The position numbers and the translations under genes were made by a program. The notes beneath the pieces were generated by a model, which searched no databases, was not told where the DNA came from, and saw only the letters and a program-made list of their open reading frames with translations. A stretch of 64,000 bases of DNA from Strongylocentrotus droebachiensis (taxonomy: Eukaryota; Echinodermata; Echinoidea; Camarodonta; Strongylocentrotidae). Shown piece by piece: positions 52,801-64,000 of the stretch (its first letter is position 1; each line of letters begins with the position of its first letter). The stretch spans positions 124,001-188,000 of the forward strand of contig JAVYIG010000606.1 of assembly GCA_035222895.1 (NCBI GenBank), given 5' to 3'.

Positions 52801-55800
52801 TCCATGGAAACGGTTTTCTGGTAAATTTGTTATGAAAGAATGGTAAATATTGGGGGATCCTGCCAGGGCGGAAGGGAGTTGGAGACGGGAGAATAGTCGC
52901 CAATTTCACAGGATGACTCTCCCTATTCAGAGAGGAAAAAAGGGCAAAATAGAATTACAGATTACAAGCTAGCATTAACCATGTTAAAAAGGATTGTATG
53001 CAGGTTTAGATATTGTGATAAGAGGCAGGGAGGGGGAGTCAAATCGACCAGGCCTACTTGTTTAATAAAACAGTGGAACAGTTAAATATGTAAGACTGTG
53101 TGTGAAATTCATATAATTCATCAGCACTTAAAAATTCCATCGTAACATTTAGGGAGTTCCATGTCAAATTGACGTTGAATAGTTTTGTTTTTCAAAAGGA
53201 AGAAAGAACAATTTCCGTTTTAAATGAACACCAAAATGGGCACCAGCTTATAGAGTTACCGTATCGTTCTAATTACGTGAAAATTAGTACACTTTCCTAA
53301 GTGTGCATAATTTCTCACCGACAACATTAGTAGAGAAAAGAGGAGGAGAAGTCAAAATCACTCTTCGCCATTCTGACAACTTCACACGATCGAGGCGTAA
53401 ATGAAGCCTGTGCCTGGTTGTAAGTTATCCCGAAATAAAAACCTACCAAAATGCTAGCTGTCATCTAGGCAAACAGGTTGATAGAGCAGACACAGCATGC
53501 CATGGCAGTATTAACTTTCCTTTTTCTCATTCATAAGTCTAAATTTGTGCAGTAGAATCAAGAGCGCGCCTCTGTCACAAAACCTGCACGAGAAAATCCC
53601 AAGTTTGGTCACAGATTTCGTAGGAGGCGTGTAACAGGGTTTCCAGAAATATCTGTGAATATGATATTATGCTGTTTTACGAGCTGTGAAAGAAATAAGT
53701 CAGCGGCCTCTCGCACCTCGAGTAATTTCTGCCGCTGAACTGTTTTCACGTGTCAACTCGAAACCCACAGGGGCACAGTATAGTCATAAAAAATCCAGCC
53801 ATATATTACGACTGTCTTGTGTAGCGCTTTAACAAGCGGCGAGTTATTTATGTTCTTTTACCCTGAACTATAGCAGCGATTACTTTAGAGGCTTGTAAAA
53901 CAACATATTGGTGGACATGGGTGATATATCAATTGAGTATACCGTTACTGTTTTGGGGAAAGCTTCCCTGTTTGATTTATGGTAAGCGATCAGGCCGACA
54001 GTTAAATACGACTTTCGTTCGCGTGGCAGGGAGTAAAACAATATGATAATGACAGTATACTTTTCAAATCGTCATTCCTCACGTTCAACAGGTTGCAGAG
54101 AGAGGAGAGAAAACCCAATGTGTATCTTAATTGCTGAGGAAAATGAATATCCTTGTTGTTGACACCCATAGGAGGTTCGTATAAAAACGAGTCCAGAAAT
54201 GAGGGCATTGCGTCAGTGGCAAAGACAAACCAAGATTGTTTAATGAATAATGAAAATCGAATATACTCACAGAGGATTTGTACAAGACAAAATTTCGAAG
54301 GAAAGCGTTAGTAGAGGAAAAATAATAATTTGTTTGGGAGATTGTAGGCAACTTTGAAGAATAGTTGCTGATAAAATCACCATGCACGTCGACTGATTTA
54401 CGGAAATCAATCCATTAACCAAAATTGGTCTAAGACTTCAAAGTGGGATTTTTTTTTTTTTTTTTGGGGGGGGGGACTATATTTCGAGGGCTTCTTATCG
54501 AGGGGTAAAGGATGGGGGTATGCCATGCTAGTTGGCCCCTCTAAAAATGATTAAAACACCATTATCTTTCAGTGTCAAAACGGATGAGGCTTCGAATGGT
54601 GACATGGGCGATGTTAAATGTTCGCATTACAACGAAATGTGATTTGAGTTTAGACAGGAAATGAAACACAATTTTGGTGAGGGAAATTGATTAAATAGAA
54701 TGTGAAGTTTTGCCTCCGGTCATTATGTGCCGTTTACAGAAATAGTTTCATTATAAGCGCAATGGGACTGTGGCAACCTTTTAGGTGCATAACTGAGTTA
54801 CATGGAACAAGGGGCTCATACCCCCCCCCCCCCTTCTCCCCACCACACACCAAAAAATACAAACACATCTCTACTAACGGTAGAATAATTATGTCAACCT
54901 TATTTCTAATAATTCTAAAACTATTTCTAAAATGATATATGTCATTTTCCCATTTCACGATATCATACATTCCAATATTTTGCGGGGGCGGAGGAACACA
55001 GATTTGTGCACATTTATTTTTCGCCTATTTACTTAGGCCTTAGGGTATGCCATATTTGGTTTTGCCATGGGGTATAACCCAGAACGACCACCCAGCCCCC
55101 CCCCCCCCCCCTGATGGGCAAATGTATGCATGTTGCACTGCATATGAATATTCCTCATATACTTCAATTTCAAAATCACACTTTCCTAGTATATCAACGT
55201 GCAAGACATCATTATTTTAACTCGTTTTGATTTTTACTTCATCTGAAGGAAGTGCTGGTAATTTACTTAACAGATCTTCGAACTTTTCCTGACTCCGAAA
55301 CACTGATGTTTAATAGTCCAGGGTGAGCAATACATATTGCACCTCCGATTGTCATAGGGGTATATACTTATGATATTATGAAGTGTGTGGTCCTCAAACA
55401 GTGACTGCTAAACAGACGTTAGGGGTCCTAGTTCCGACGGGGGTCTCTTGATATATTTAGCAGCAGTCAAACAGTCGTATGAAGAGAATGACTTTTGTTA
55501 AAAAGGGCAACTTAAGCGAATATTATATTATTTGTAAAATATGAATACAATTTCTTGCTTTATAAATGAATTGAATGCCACAACAATTTAGGTAAATTTT
55601 AATCTATAATGATACATGTATTAAGAGGAAATTAAATTGTTTTTGATGCACAATTTAAAAAACTAACCATGTATCAACACATGCAAAATAATGCCAATAG
55701 ATTCAACTGTTTTCAATGCCATAAGAGGACCCTATGGACTACACTACAGCAAACTTGGTTATTATTTTTAACTAGACCTATAAAATAAGTCGTGCCCCAT

Positions 55801-57728
55801 TTGTAGTATTATGTACAAACATATATCTAAAACAATTTTCGCGGACATGTGAAGGAATACACTGGTTTACTACACCGAAGGGGGGGGGGGGGGGCATTAT
55901 TTCCTACATAGATGATGTGTCTTATTAGAGACTGATTTGAATAATAACCACAAGACTAACCCTCAAGGCAAGAGTAAACAAAGGGAATATACATGCTTTA
56001 TGAGGGTAATTAAGCGTTTGATATTATTCATTCAATGTATTACCAAGAGCGGTCACTTTTAAAGGCAATAATGGTTTGTTTTAACGACTAAAAACAATCT
56101 GTTTTATACATGATCATTCCAAGGTCAGTTCGAGGGTATCCCCGGTCCCATTCGTCCAAAACCGCGTATGGTTACTCGGGTTGCCTCAATAAGCATGTCA
56201 ACTTGGTCATGCACGGCCTAGCATGTAGCGTGTAAATGGATAATATATTGTGGCTGGGAGTTCGATTTAATACCATAAAGAAGTCGTGGCCATTTAGGTA
56301 ATGAGCGCAGAGGGGGGAAGAAGTCGCTGGTTGTGGAGAGAACACGGGTTCACCGATCAGCGCCGATTACTGGTATGAGTAATGCGCTTTATGATGATGG
56401 GGAGACATCGATGATGGGCTAAATACAGCGAAAATATAAAAAATGGGGAAAAGAAGAAGGGATAGAGGGTGATATGAGCAGAGAGAAAGGGAGCTAGATG
56501 AGGGGAAAGTCGTGTTTTGCTTGGTGAGACAGGTGGCTCGCCTCGTAAAAAGGATAATAGTATGTTTAGGATGATTCTTTATCGTATCATCATTTACGGG
56601 CGAAAATGGAAGTATGTATTGTAAGGTCGCATTTATGCAAAGTGTACTGGACCCCCATAGATCTCTCTTTCTCTCTCTCTCTGTGTTACTCTTCGTTTCC
56701 CTTTTCCGTTTTTTCCCTATAAATAAAGACCGGCTGCCATTAGGTAAGCCTACTGCCCTGGCATAGCTAGTACAAGAATGGTTGATTTATAGATTAAGAG
56801 CATTAATGAATATAAGGATGATTCATAAATCCTTACACGAATTGAATAGATATTAATTCTGGTCCAGTAGATTTGAAAAAGAAGGGTATGCTTATAAGAG
56901 CTTGGGAAAGGTGTCCCTCAAATAACAGAAATGAACAATGAGCATTTATAAGGGCATGGTAGACCAGAACTGACAATAACAATGAGCATAACATTTATTT
57001 AGCAGTATAATCTACTCAAAGCATTCCGTGGCTTGGCAGAAAAATGGTCATTTTGCACTAACGCTTTATAATTGATTCATGAATAAACTAGAAAGAAATT
57101 CCATTCAATCAACCTACGTACAACCAATAAGCAATAGGAGAACAATGAAGACTGTACTCTTAGAATATTTATTAAAATGATGGAAATAGGCGTACAGTCT
57201 TGTATTTTGCCTTTTTCATATCGTTGTTATCTCTATATAGAATAGCTATGAATATCTAAATTGTTATAATGGTGCAATATTATTCAGATCACAATGTTTA
57301 GGAGAAGTCGTAATGGTTCATAAACGAAAGGCCCTATTATGAAAAAATGATTCACACAATTCTAGTCTAGAAATCATAAAGAACTTGAGCAACTGTCAAA
57401 TTAGTTAGGATAGGTTGTAGCAAATCGTGTGATTGTTGTGTTCCCGCATATCAAAACCTACGTGTGTTTTCAGTATAGTGATAGTATTGAGGCGAAGTTT
57501 TAGAATGGCACACCGTTGTACTGCTGTATAAGAGGATTTCCAAAATGGCGCTCTCCGTTTGGCCACCATACAATACAGACTTCGTTGTCTGTATCCCAAG
57601 TATAGGCGGTGTGATCGACACACAGTGTAGTTCATACTCCCAAAATAGTGTTCAAGTTTTCAAAGGGGAATATTACAAGGCGAAAGCGATCCATTCTTGA
57701 GAAATATGCGCTCTTTTTTTATTTTTAG

Positions 57729-57930
57729 CTTTTCACTTCTCCTCCTCACCACCGTACGAGACTTTGCCAGTGTCGTCTATACTCGCGACCCTTGATGTTG
57801 CCGCCAAGTTTGCGGACCGCTTGTTGACACTCCCAACGCCCGAATTGCGCCCGGAGTTTGCCCGCTCGGATTCGGTTACTTGCCGCACCGTTCACGGCTA
57901 AAGCGAAGGCTCCTCAGCCAGCGTTAGGGT
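57729..57930 (+). other. GC-rich island in TFAP2 intron
   Basis: It is preceded by a T-rich stretch ending in ag (57727-57728) and is sharply richer in GC and CpG than its flanks. One + frame stays open for 57 codons (SSPPYETLPVSSILATLDVA and onward) and then hits TAA. No AP-2 or other domain is recognised. It could be a regulatory element, an alternative terminal exon, or chance. Confidence 0.3.
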
Positions 57931-60900
57931 GAAGGCGAAGAAGATTTAGCTCCAATGGCCGCTCAGTGTTATGCACAGAAAATCCCCCCTAAATTGAACA
58001 GATTTTGAGTGTAGGCAAGCATTTGTAAGAAAGATTTGACTATGATAAGCTTGAACCCTTTTTTTCGTCAAGTGAAAAAAACTAAAACATTTTGTCATTA
58101 GTGCAACATTTAGAACATAGATGGATGTTTTACACGTCTGTCCTAGTTATGCTTCCATGCGAAATTTAAAAAAAAATTCCATATGAAATATTGTCGTCTT
58201 GTATGTGTTATACAATGTTTTAAAGAAAGTGATTTATAATGTGTAGTATAAAAAATAACGTTGTCTCTTACTACACCTCCAAGCAGAGAGAAAAATCACA
58301 AAAATCTTTTATTCAGGATTCGAAGTTTAAAAAAAAAACATATACATTTGGATATGCCGACAATAGTTGTGTGTTCATACCATAATTTTAAATTTTGAAC
58401 ATTCATTGAAATGAGGCTGCGCAGTATTATATATTTTAGTATTCTATTTATAGTTTCGTGGATTTTAATCATGTATTTTATCTATATAATTCTGCTGTAT
58501 CTGAAACGGCTTTTGGAGCAGATATATTATAAATAGGCAATAATTCCCATCTTTGATAACAAAATTAAAAAAAGAATTTATAACAGGAATTGTAACAAGT
58601 CAACGATTGATAGTAGAGTTAGCAAATTGAGGCAATACAAACAAGAATTATCTAGAAAAATAATTAAAATGTTAGGATGTAAAATATGAACGTTCACAAT
58701 TGCATAATAAGGATAATAATCATGGAAAGCTATCGAGCCTACACTTCAAAATACAATCAAAGAGCAAATCCTGCAAAATGTATTGATGAAAGAAAAGGTT
58801 TCTATAAAACCCTTATTTCAAGTTTCTTTTCTTTGGTGTCGGTGATATGTTGCTCTACTTAGTTCACCCCTTTTTGAAAAAATGCAGACATTGAAAATGT
58901 GAATCATACAATTCTGTCGGTGGTGGCCTCTTATGTCTCTATAGATCAAGGAATGTTCATGATCGATGTGTACCAAAAGGAATTACAGTCATGACTTTCT
59001 TCACATATAGGCACATACCGTTTTATTTCTATTCGAAGTTGACTTTTCTCTTTTCTATGATTGTTGGCTAGGAAATTAAATAATTAATGGAATATTTGAT
59101 TCGACAATCGGTCGTAAAGAACAATGAATTTTTTGGTAAAATTGTCCCAACTTCAGGGTAATTGGGAATGAGTAATTTGGGAATGAATTCGATCACAGGG
59201 GTAATATTTTAATACTAATATCCGCATAAAGCGCTGAGAGACGGTATTCTGTATCGACCGCTATATAAAACCAAATTGTGTTAAATTTGTTATTACTAAA
59301 TAAGTATGTGTCTGACTAATTTCAGAAGTTTTTTGCTCAACCCAGGTGATATTTTGCTCAGTTACTCATTTATTGTTATTGTTCATTCTATTTTATCAAA
59401 ATTTGAAGAGCACATCACTAGAATATATTTGTACATGAAATTTCCCAAAGTTGTCTTGGCAGTGACACTTATAATAATAATTCTGGAGTTTGACATTTTT
59501 GTTAACGAATGTATTCAACAGTCTTACATATTTATGAGTATGGTTCTTCCCAGACTTAGGGCTATGTATTGAATAAAGGTAAATGCTGACAAGGCTGTGA
59601 TGATGATCTTCCATGACAATCATGACAATGGTGATGAATACTTGATAGACAAAAAGGTTTTGACAAGGGCATTGTGACCTTGACTCTTCGTGAACGTCAA
59701 AAAGGAGAAGGACATTATTTTGAAACGTGTCTACCAGAAGTAACTTCTTCAACAACTGCCAGTCATGTTACCAATATAATCATGACAATAATGTCATTAA
59801 TAGCACTGCCCCACCTTGTTGCTGTGGTTCGAACCTCTTGAAGACTAGGGGCCAGGCTTCGGAATAGTCTTACTCTCCGACCGGATAGAATTGTGAAGTA
59901 CAGGGGAACAGAAGGATATACAGGGGGTATGTGTCCACATTACCCCCCCCCCCCCCCCCTACCGTCCCAATCTGCCTCTGTACGGACATGACGTATAGGG
60001 GCCAGGCTTACTCTGCGGCTGACGAGGGGTGTGAAATCAGGAAATTCACGTCTACCGAATGTATCTTCAAGTACAACTGTTCTGTCCAAATCTGAAGTGG
60101 CGGCTACAGGGTTCAAACTCATCGACTCTAGTTATAATGATCGCTATGGAATGAGCAGGTACTTATTACGTGGCAGCTAGCAAATGCCTACGTACCTCAT
60201 TGCCATGCTCTGACCTATGTTGACGCACAGTGGCATATCAAGACCTTGTCCGCATGGGGGCAAACTATTTCAACTTACCGTGATCCATAAACAGGAAAAA
60301 CTTTTGATAAGGCGCGAGCCAAGGTTTGCGTTACAGCAAGGGAGAGAAGGCATCGCCCAAAGTAAATTATTTGAACGAGACACAAAAGTCTTGAGAGAAT
60401 ATGTATATATTTCATGCGTTTCTTGACTTACACTGATTCCTATCCTGCGTAGTACCACTTAGACTACATTTAATTTTCCTGGACAGAAGTCTGTCAGGAG
60501 GAGGGGCAAATTGTCCCCCCCCCCCCACTCCCCCTCCTCCCTTGCCCCTCCTTTAAATACCCGAGTGTTGACGCAAGTGAGTCAACCGGCATGGGTCGTG
60601 AACTCTTCAGCTCTTACCGAAGACTTCAATCTGCCAGAACACGACGAGTATTGATAGTGAAGAGAAAAGTAAATCCTGATAAAAAAGGTCGGAAGAACAA
60701 TGGCAATGCATTTATCAATGTGATTGATTTGTAAAAACTCCGTCGGTTTGGTTGGCCTTGACGTTTATAGAAGCAGGTTGCCAGATTACAAGTGTGCAGC
60801 AAATTCCTAGAAACACGAGGCACGTTGACATGCATAGGTAACATACATGTACATGACTTCGAACATTATTGTCAATATCGCAATGTTTTAGACACACAAA

Positions 60901-62432
60901 AATGTCGAAATTGTTACAGGATTTTGCCAACTTACATAAATACGCGATAAAAATAATTATCTGAAGTACTGTATAAAATTTCGTTGCTTCCAATTTAGTT
61001 TAACTATAGAAACTTGTGACTCTCAAACTTTACCTAAAGTGGTCTTTGTGAAGAAATGATTTCCATATGTCTTATCGCAAAATTAAAAAAACAAATATCT
61101 GTTATATATAGTTAGTTTTACACATGAAGTTGTGCAACTGAATGACAGATCTTGGATTTTCACTCAATGATTCGAGAGAGTTCGTCTAGCCTTTATTAGA
61201 GATAACAAAATTGAGGGGTCACTATCCACTTGAATATTGAAACCAGATTGTAAAAATGTAGAAAATAGAATATAGCCAAAGGTCCTGTCTTGGAAGTTGC
61301 CAAACAAGAGATTTTCCATTATGGTTATGATTTCCCTTTCAACTTACCTTCTGAAAACCTACGAATATTTCCAAAACTAGGCGAAGATATTATTCTTTGT
61401 GAACCTTGTGCGGATTTCATTTTGTAGTTGTGCGTTTTGTCTTGTGTCTTGCGGCCCGGAAGCCTCTCTGATCTTTTCTCGAGATAAACCTGACAACATT
61501 CTGCAAAGCTTGGGGACTGCCCCCCCCCCCCCCCACTTCTCTTCTCTCCTTCTTTCACATCTCTGTACATTGAAATGTTAGAGGCTTTTCAGTACATAAT
61601 ATTTGGAGGCCCCATTCGCCACAGGCTTTTGTAAGTTTTCTAAGCAGTCTCAGCAGAATTTAAACTTTTCCGTTTTTATGGATTTGAATTTCAAAGTTCA
61701 ATAGGCTAACTGATTTTTAGCAAATGTTAGGACCTATAAATATTTCATTCATGTTATGGAATAGATAATGAAAATCTGGCACCTCCTTCTCAAAAGCTCT
61801 CATCAAATGACAGTTGTTAATTTGGAAGGTCTGTACAAATTTGGTACGTCTATCATGTCTATGGTCTGCACATAATAGTAATTTAAGACAAAGATGGACA
61901 TTTTAAATTACTGTTGACTTGTAGCCGTGGGATCACGTTGTATGTGTGATATAAACATATAACATAAATTTAATAAACAGCTGCACATATAATTCATGTA
62001 TGTACATGGAAAATATGCTTGTTTTCATTGTCAAGTGTCCTGTTTGTAACAAAGTTTAAAGATGCAAGAGAACATCAGAATTCTGAGAATCAATATAATA
62101 GTTCATGGTAAACGATAGAGGTACAGGAAATTACATTTATCTCAACTATATATCGAAGCTAAGCCAGGGTTTGAAGTAGATCTTCCTGTGTTTCGTCGTG
62201 CCACGACAGAAAGTAAAACATGACAGCTTCGAATTCCAAAATTCATCCTTGTCTGCCGTCTATTGGCGAGAGTTAACGAATTGGGAAGAGCAAACCAGAG
62301 CGGGCGAAGGACCTGCGCTATTCCAAGTCTAGTCTAACAAGACCACGTTCAGCGCTGTATTAATTGTGTTGGAGTGTGCTTCGTTGGTGCGGTGAGGGCG
62401 TTGCAACCAGAACCATTCCGTCGTTGAACTCG

Positions 62433-62507
62433 ATGGCGGATATAGAGAGTGACGTGGGCGGGAAGTCGTTACTTACCCCGACATCTCGACCACGATTGGC
62501 CGGGTAA
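62433..62507 (+). other. Short ATG frame in CpG-richer block
   Basis: An ATG opens 24 codons (MADIESDVGGK and onward) ending in TAA. A ggtaatg at the end could be a weak donor in phase 2. The surrounding 62260-62510 is CpG-richer than the intron average. No homology recognised; coding status unproven. Confidence 0.2.
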
Positions 62508-64000
62508 TGGAAGGCTTCCTCAGGGTTTGGAAGCTAAGACTACGGTGTCCTCAATTCTATGATCACTGTGATCAAGTCCAATAAGTCCCGATGGCAAGGC
62601 GATACCTCTTATAATAATCCACGCCAAATTTGCGGCTGAGGTCTTGAATTGAATCTCAGGTGGGGGTCCGAAGTCACTGCGAGATGCTGGCCGAGTTTGA
62701 AGGGAACGATAACACAAAAAGGGGTCGAAGATACGAAGAGGGGCTCTTCTGGTGGATTGGGAGAGGGATGGGTGAAGGAGGAGAGCAGGGTGGAGACGTA
62801 TAGAAAGTATGGAGAAGTCAGGGAAGGACACAGGTTTAGAGGGGTTCACATGTATGGAAAGATTCTAGATTGGAGGGGGAGGTCGTTGCCCCCTTCTACC
62901 AATACAAGGATACAAGAATCATTCACAAACATGATAAAAGAAGGTAGAAAACCACACCAACAAATACGATTACGTGAAAAGAATACTAACGTTCGCCCTT
63001 TCCAGACTGGTTTTATTTAATTCTACAAATGTCCAATTATACGGACAGAAGTATAGAGTAAGGTGGACAATTAAACAGCCAAAAAGACAAGTTTGAAAGA
63101 CAAACTTTGAGAAGTAAAGAGAGATGGGGGAAATGAATAATTTATAATCACAAAATCAGAAACCAGAAATTGGGAGCAAAGAGTGGAGAGAGTGAGATCA
63201 AGATTGGCTGACTTTTGACCTTTGTGCCCCTGAAAACCCGAGCTACGTCCCACAATGACCTGGAATAACCTGGCAGCCCTGAGTAGACTAGAACACAGTC
63301 TGTGTGGTACGACCCGACAAGTAGGCGTCTTCATCTTATTGACATAACGAACAGGAATTTTTATCAAAACTTGCCATTATTATCGTAATTTTTTGTCCTC
63401 TTTCCCCCTCTTTTTTTTCTATTACAATATCGTTCTTTCTTTGATTCTTTGGGCCAAATTATGACAGGTTTGGTAATTTTATTTTGGTAGCAGTGGTACG
63501 GATCGAAGCTGGTAGCTTTTCCCGATTTGGACAGCTCTTTGGAGGAGTGTCGATTATGAAAATGAATTATGATTCATAGTCCAAGAATGATGCAGAAAAT
63601 CTAAGGAATGTTTTTACCTCTTTCCTTTTGGTACGGGGCAATCGTATCCTGTTGTTCTTGCGAAAGAGTGGATTCGAGTCATCTTTTAGTACTTGAGACT
63701 TTTTAAATCCATGCTTTATAGCGTTGTGACGAAAACTGATTGTCTTTCCTACCAACGTATGAAAGTTCCCATCACACTTTCATCGCAAATGAATATATTC
63801 TTTATTTATTTATTTGGTAATTCAATGAGGCTTGTTGTTTTGCATTATCAATAATTCGAGTTTTTGTAACGATGCATTATTTTGAAAAGTGAAAAATTAC
63901 ATTTCTCTAAGAAGTGAAATGTATTTGTTATTATCATCATAATTATTTATAATTGGAAGTAATAGTAGTAGTAATGGTAATAACATTATTATGACTATTT

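Larger units (their letters stand above)
49835..64000 (+). other. TFAP2 intron, incomplete at window end
   Basis: No continuation exon of AP-2 (the small linker exon or the basic/helix-span-helix exons) is recognisable here by reading translations, so the intron probably exceeds 14.1 kb. It is AT-rich, with poly-C or poly-G tracts at 52305, 54466, 54821, 55096, 55880, 59943, 60515 and 61520. Two GC-richer islands lie at 57729-57930 and 62260-62507. The roughly 50-nt linker exon could be missed by eye, so its absence is not certain. Confidence 0.5.

Noticed and set aside
59815..60125. GGTTCGAACCTC and GGGTTCAAACTC, tRNA T-arm-like sequences
   Set aside because: I could not find a matching acceptor stem, D arm and anticodon arm at the right spacing. 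At most a tRNA-derived repeat fragment.
1..64000. CRISPR array or prokaryotic operon
   Set aside because: The regular repeats found are microsatellites, a tandem duplication and foldbacks. None has a direct-repeat/spacer layout, and the window is clearly eukaryotic.

Overview
This 64 kb window looks like AT-rich, intron- and repeat-heavy genomic DNA from a marine invertebrate, most likely a deuterostome such as an echinoderm. The clues are its many CT/CA/trinucleotide microsatellites, long poly-C tracts, several short foldback (MITE-like) elements, and one recognisable metazoan regulatory gene. Species cannot be fixed from the sequence alone. I see no bacterial-style gene organisation, CRISPR array, rRNA or convincing tRNA. 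No open frame resembles a transposase or reverse transcriptase.

The only protein-coding gene I can support is the 5' part of a transcription factor AP-2 (TFAP2) orthologue on the + strand. Its large N-terminal activation-domain exon (49364-49834, 157 codons) carries the family hallmark LSHTP followed by DFQPPYFPPPY. It is bounded by a clean acceptor (pyrimidine tract, then cag) and donor (gtaagt). Two short upstream segments, 48041-48049 (MAQ) and 48953-48991 (MASTAVLTVPSLQ), each start with ATG and end in CAG before a gt. Both join the big exon in phase 0, matching the vertebrate TFAP2 design of alternative short first exons. The segment before them (about 47100-48040) is CpG-richer and probably holds promoter and 5' UTR. 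The DNA-binding/helix-span-helix exons are not recognisable in the remaining 14.2 kb, so the intron after the activation-domain exon probably runs past the window end.

Layout: 1-47 kb appears to be intergenic DNA upstream of AP-2. It holds microsatellites (1013-1375, 2958-3600, 15745-15985, 26857-26985, 27695-27965, 33265-33985, 40561-40647 and others). It also holds foldback elements at 4418-4572, 18119-18398, 19404-19592, 19731-19957, 32674-32998, 38594-39128 and 42219-42748, and a tandem duplication of about 370 bp at 45841-46555. 47.1-49.8 kb is the AP-2 5' end. 49.8-64 kb is mostly first large intron, with poly-C tracts and two GC-richer islands (57729-57930 and 62260-62507) that may be regulatory or exonic.

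I did not find an undescribed multi-gene system. The most interesting points are the paired alternative AP-2 first exons, a trinucleotide array arranged as a potential giant hairpin, a MITE with an 11-bp target duplication, and a strand-biased set of twenty poly-C/G runs.
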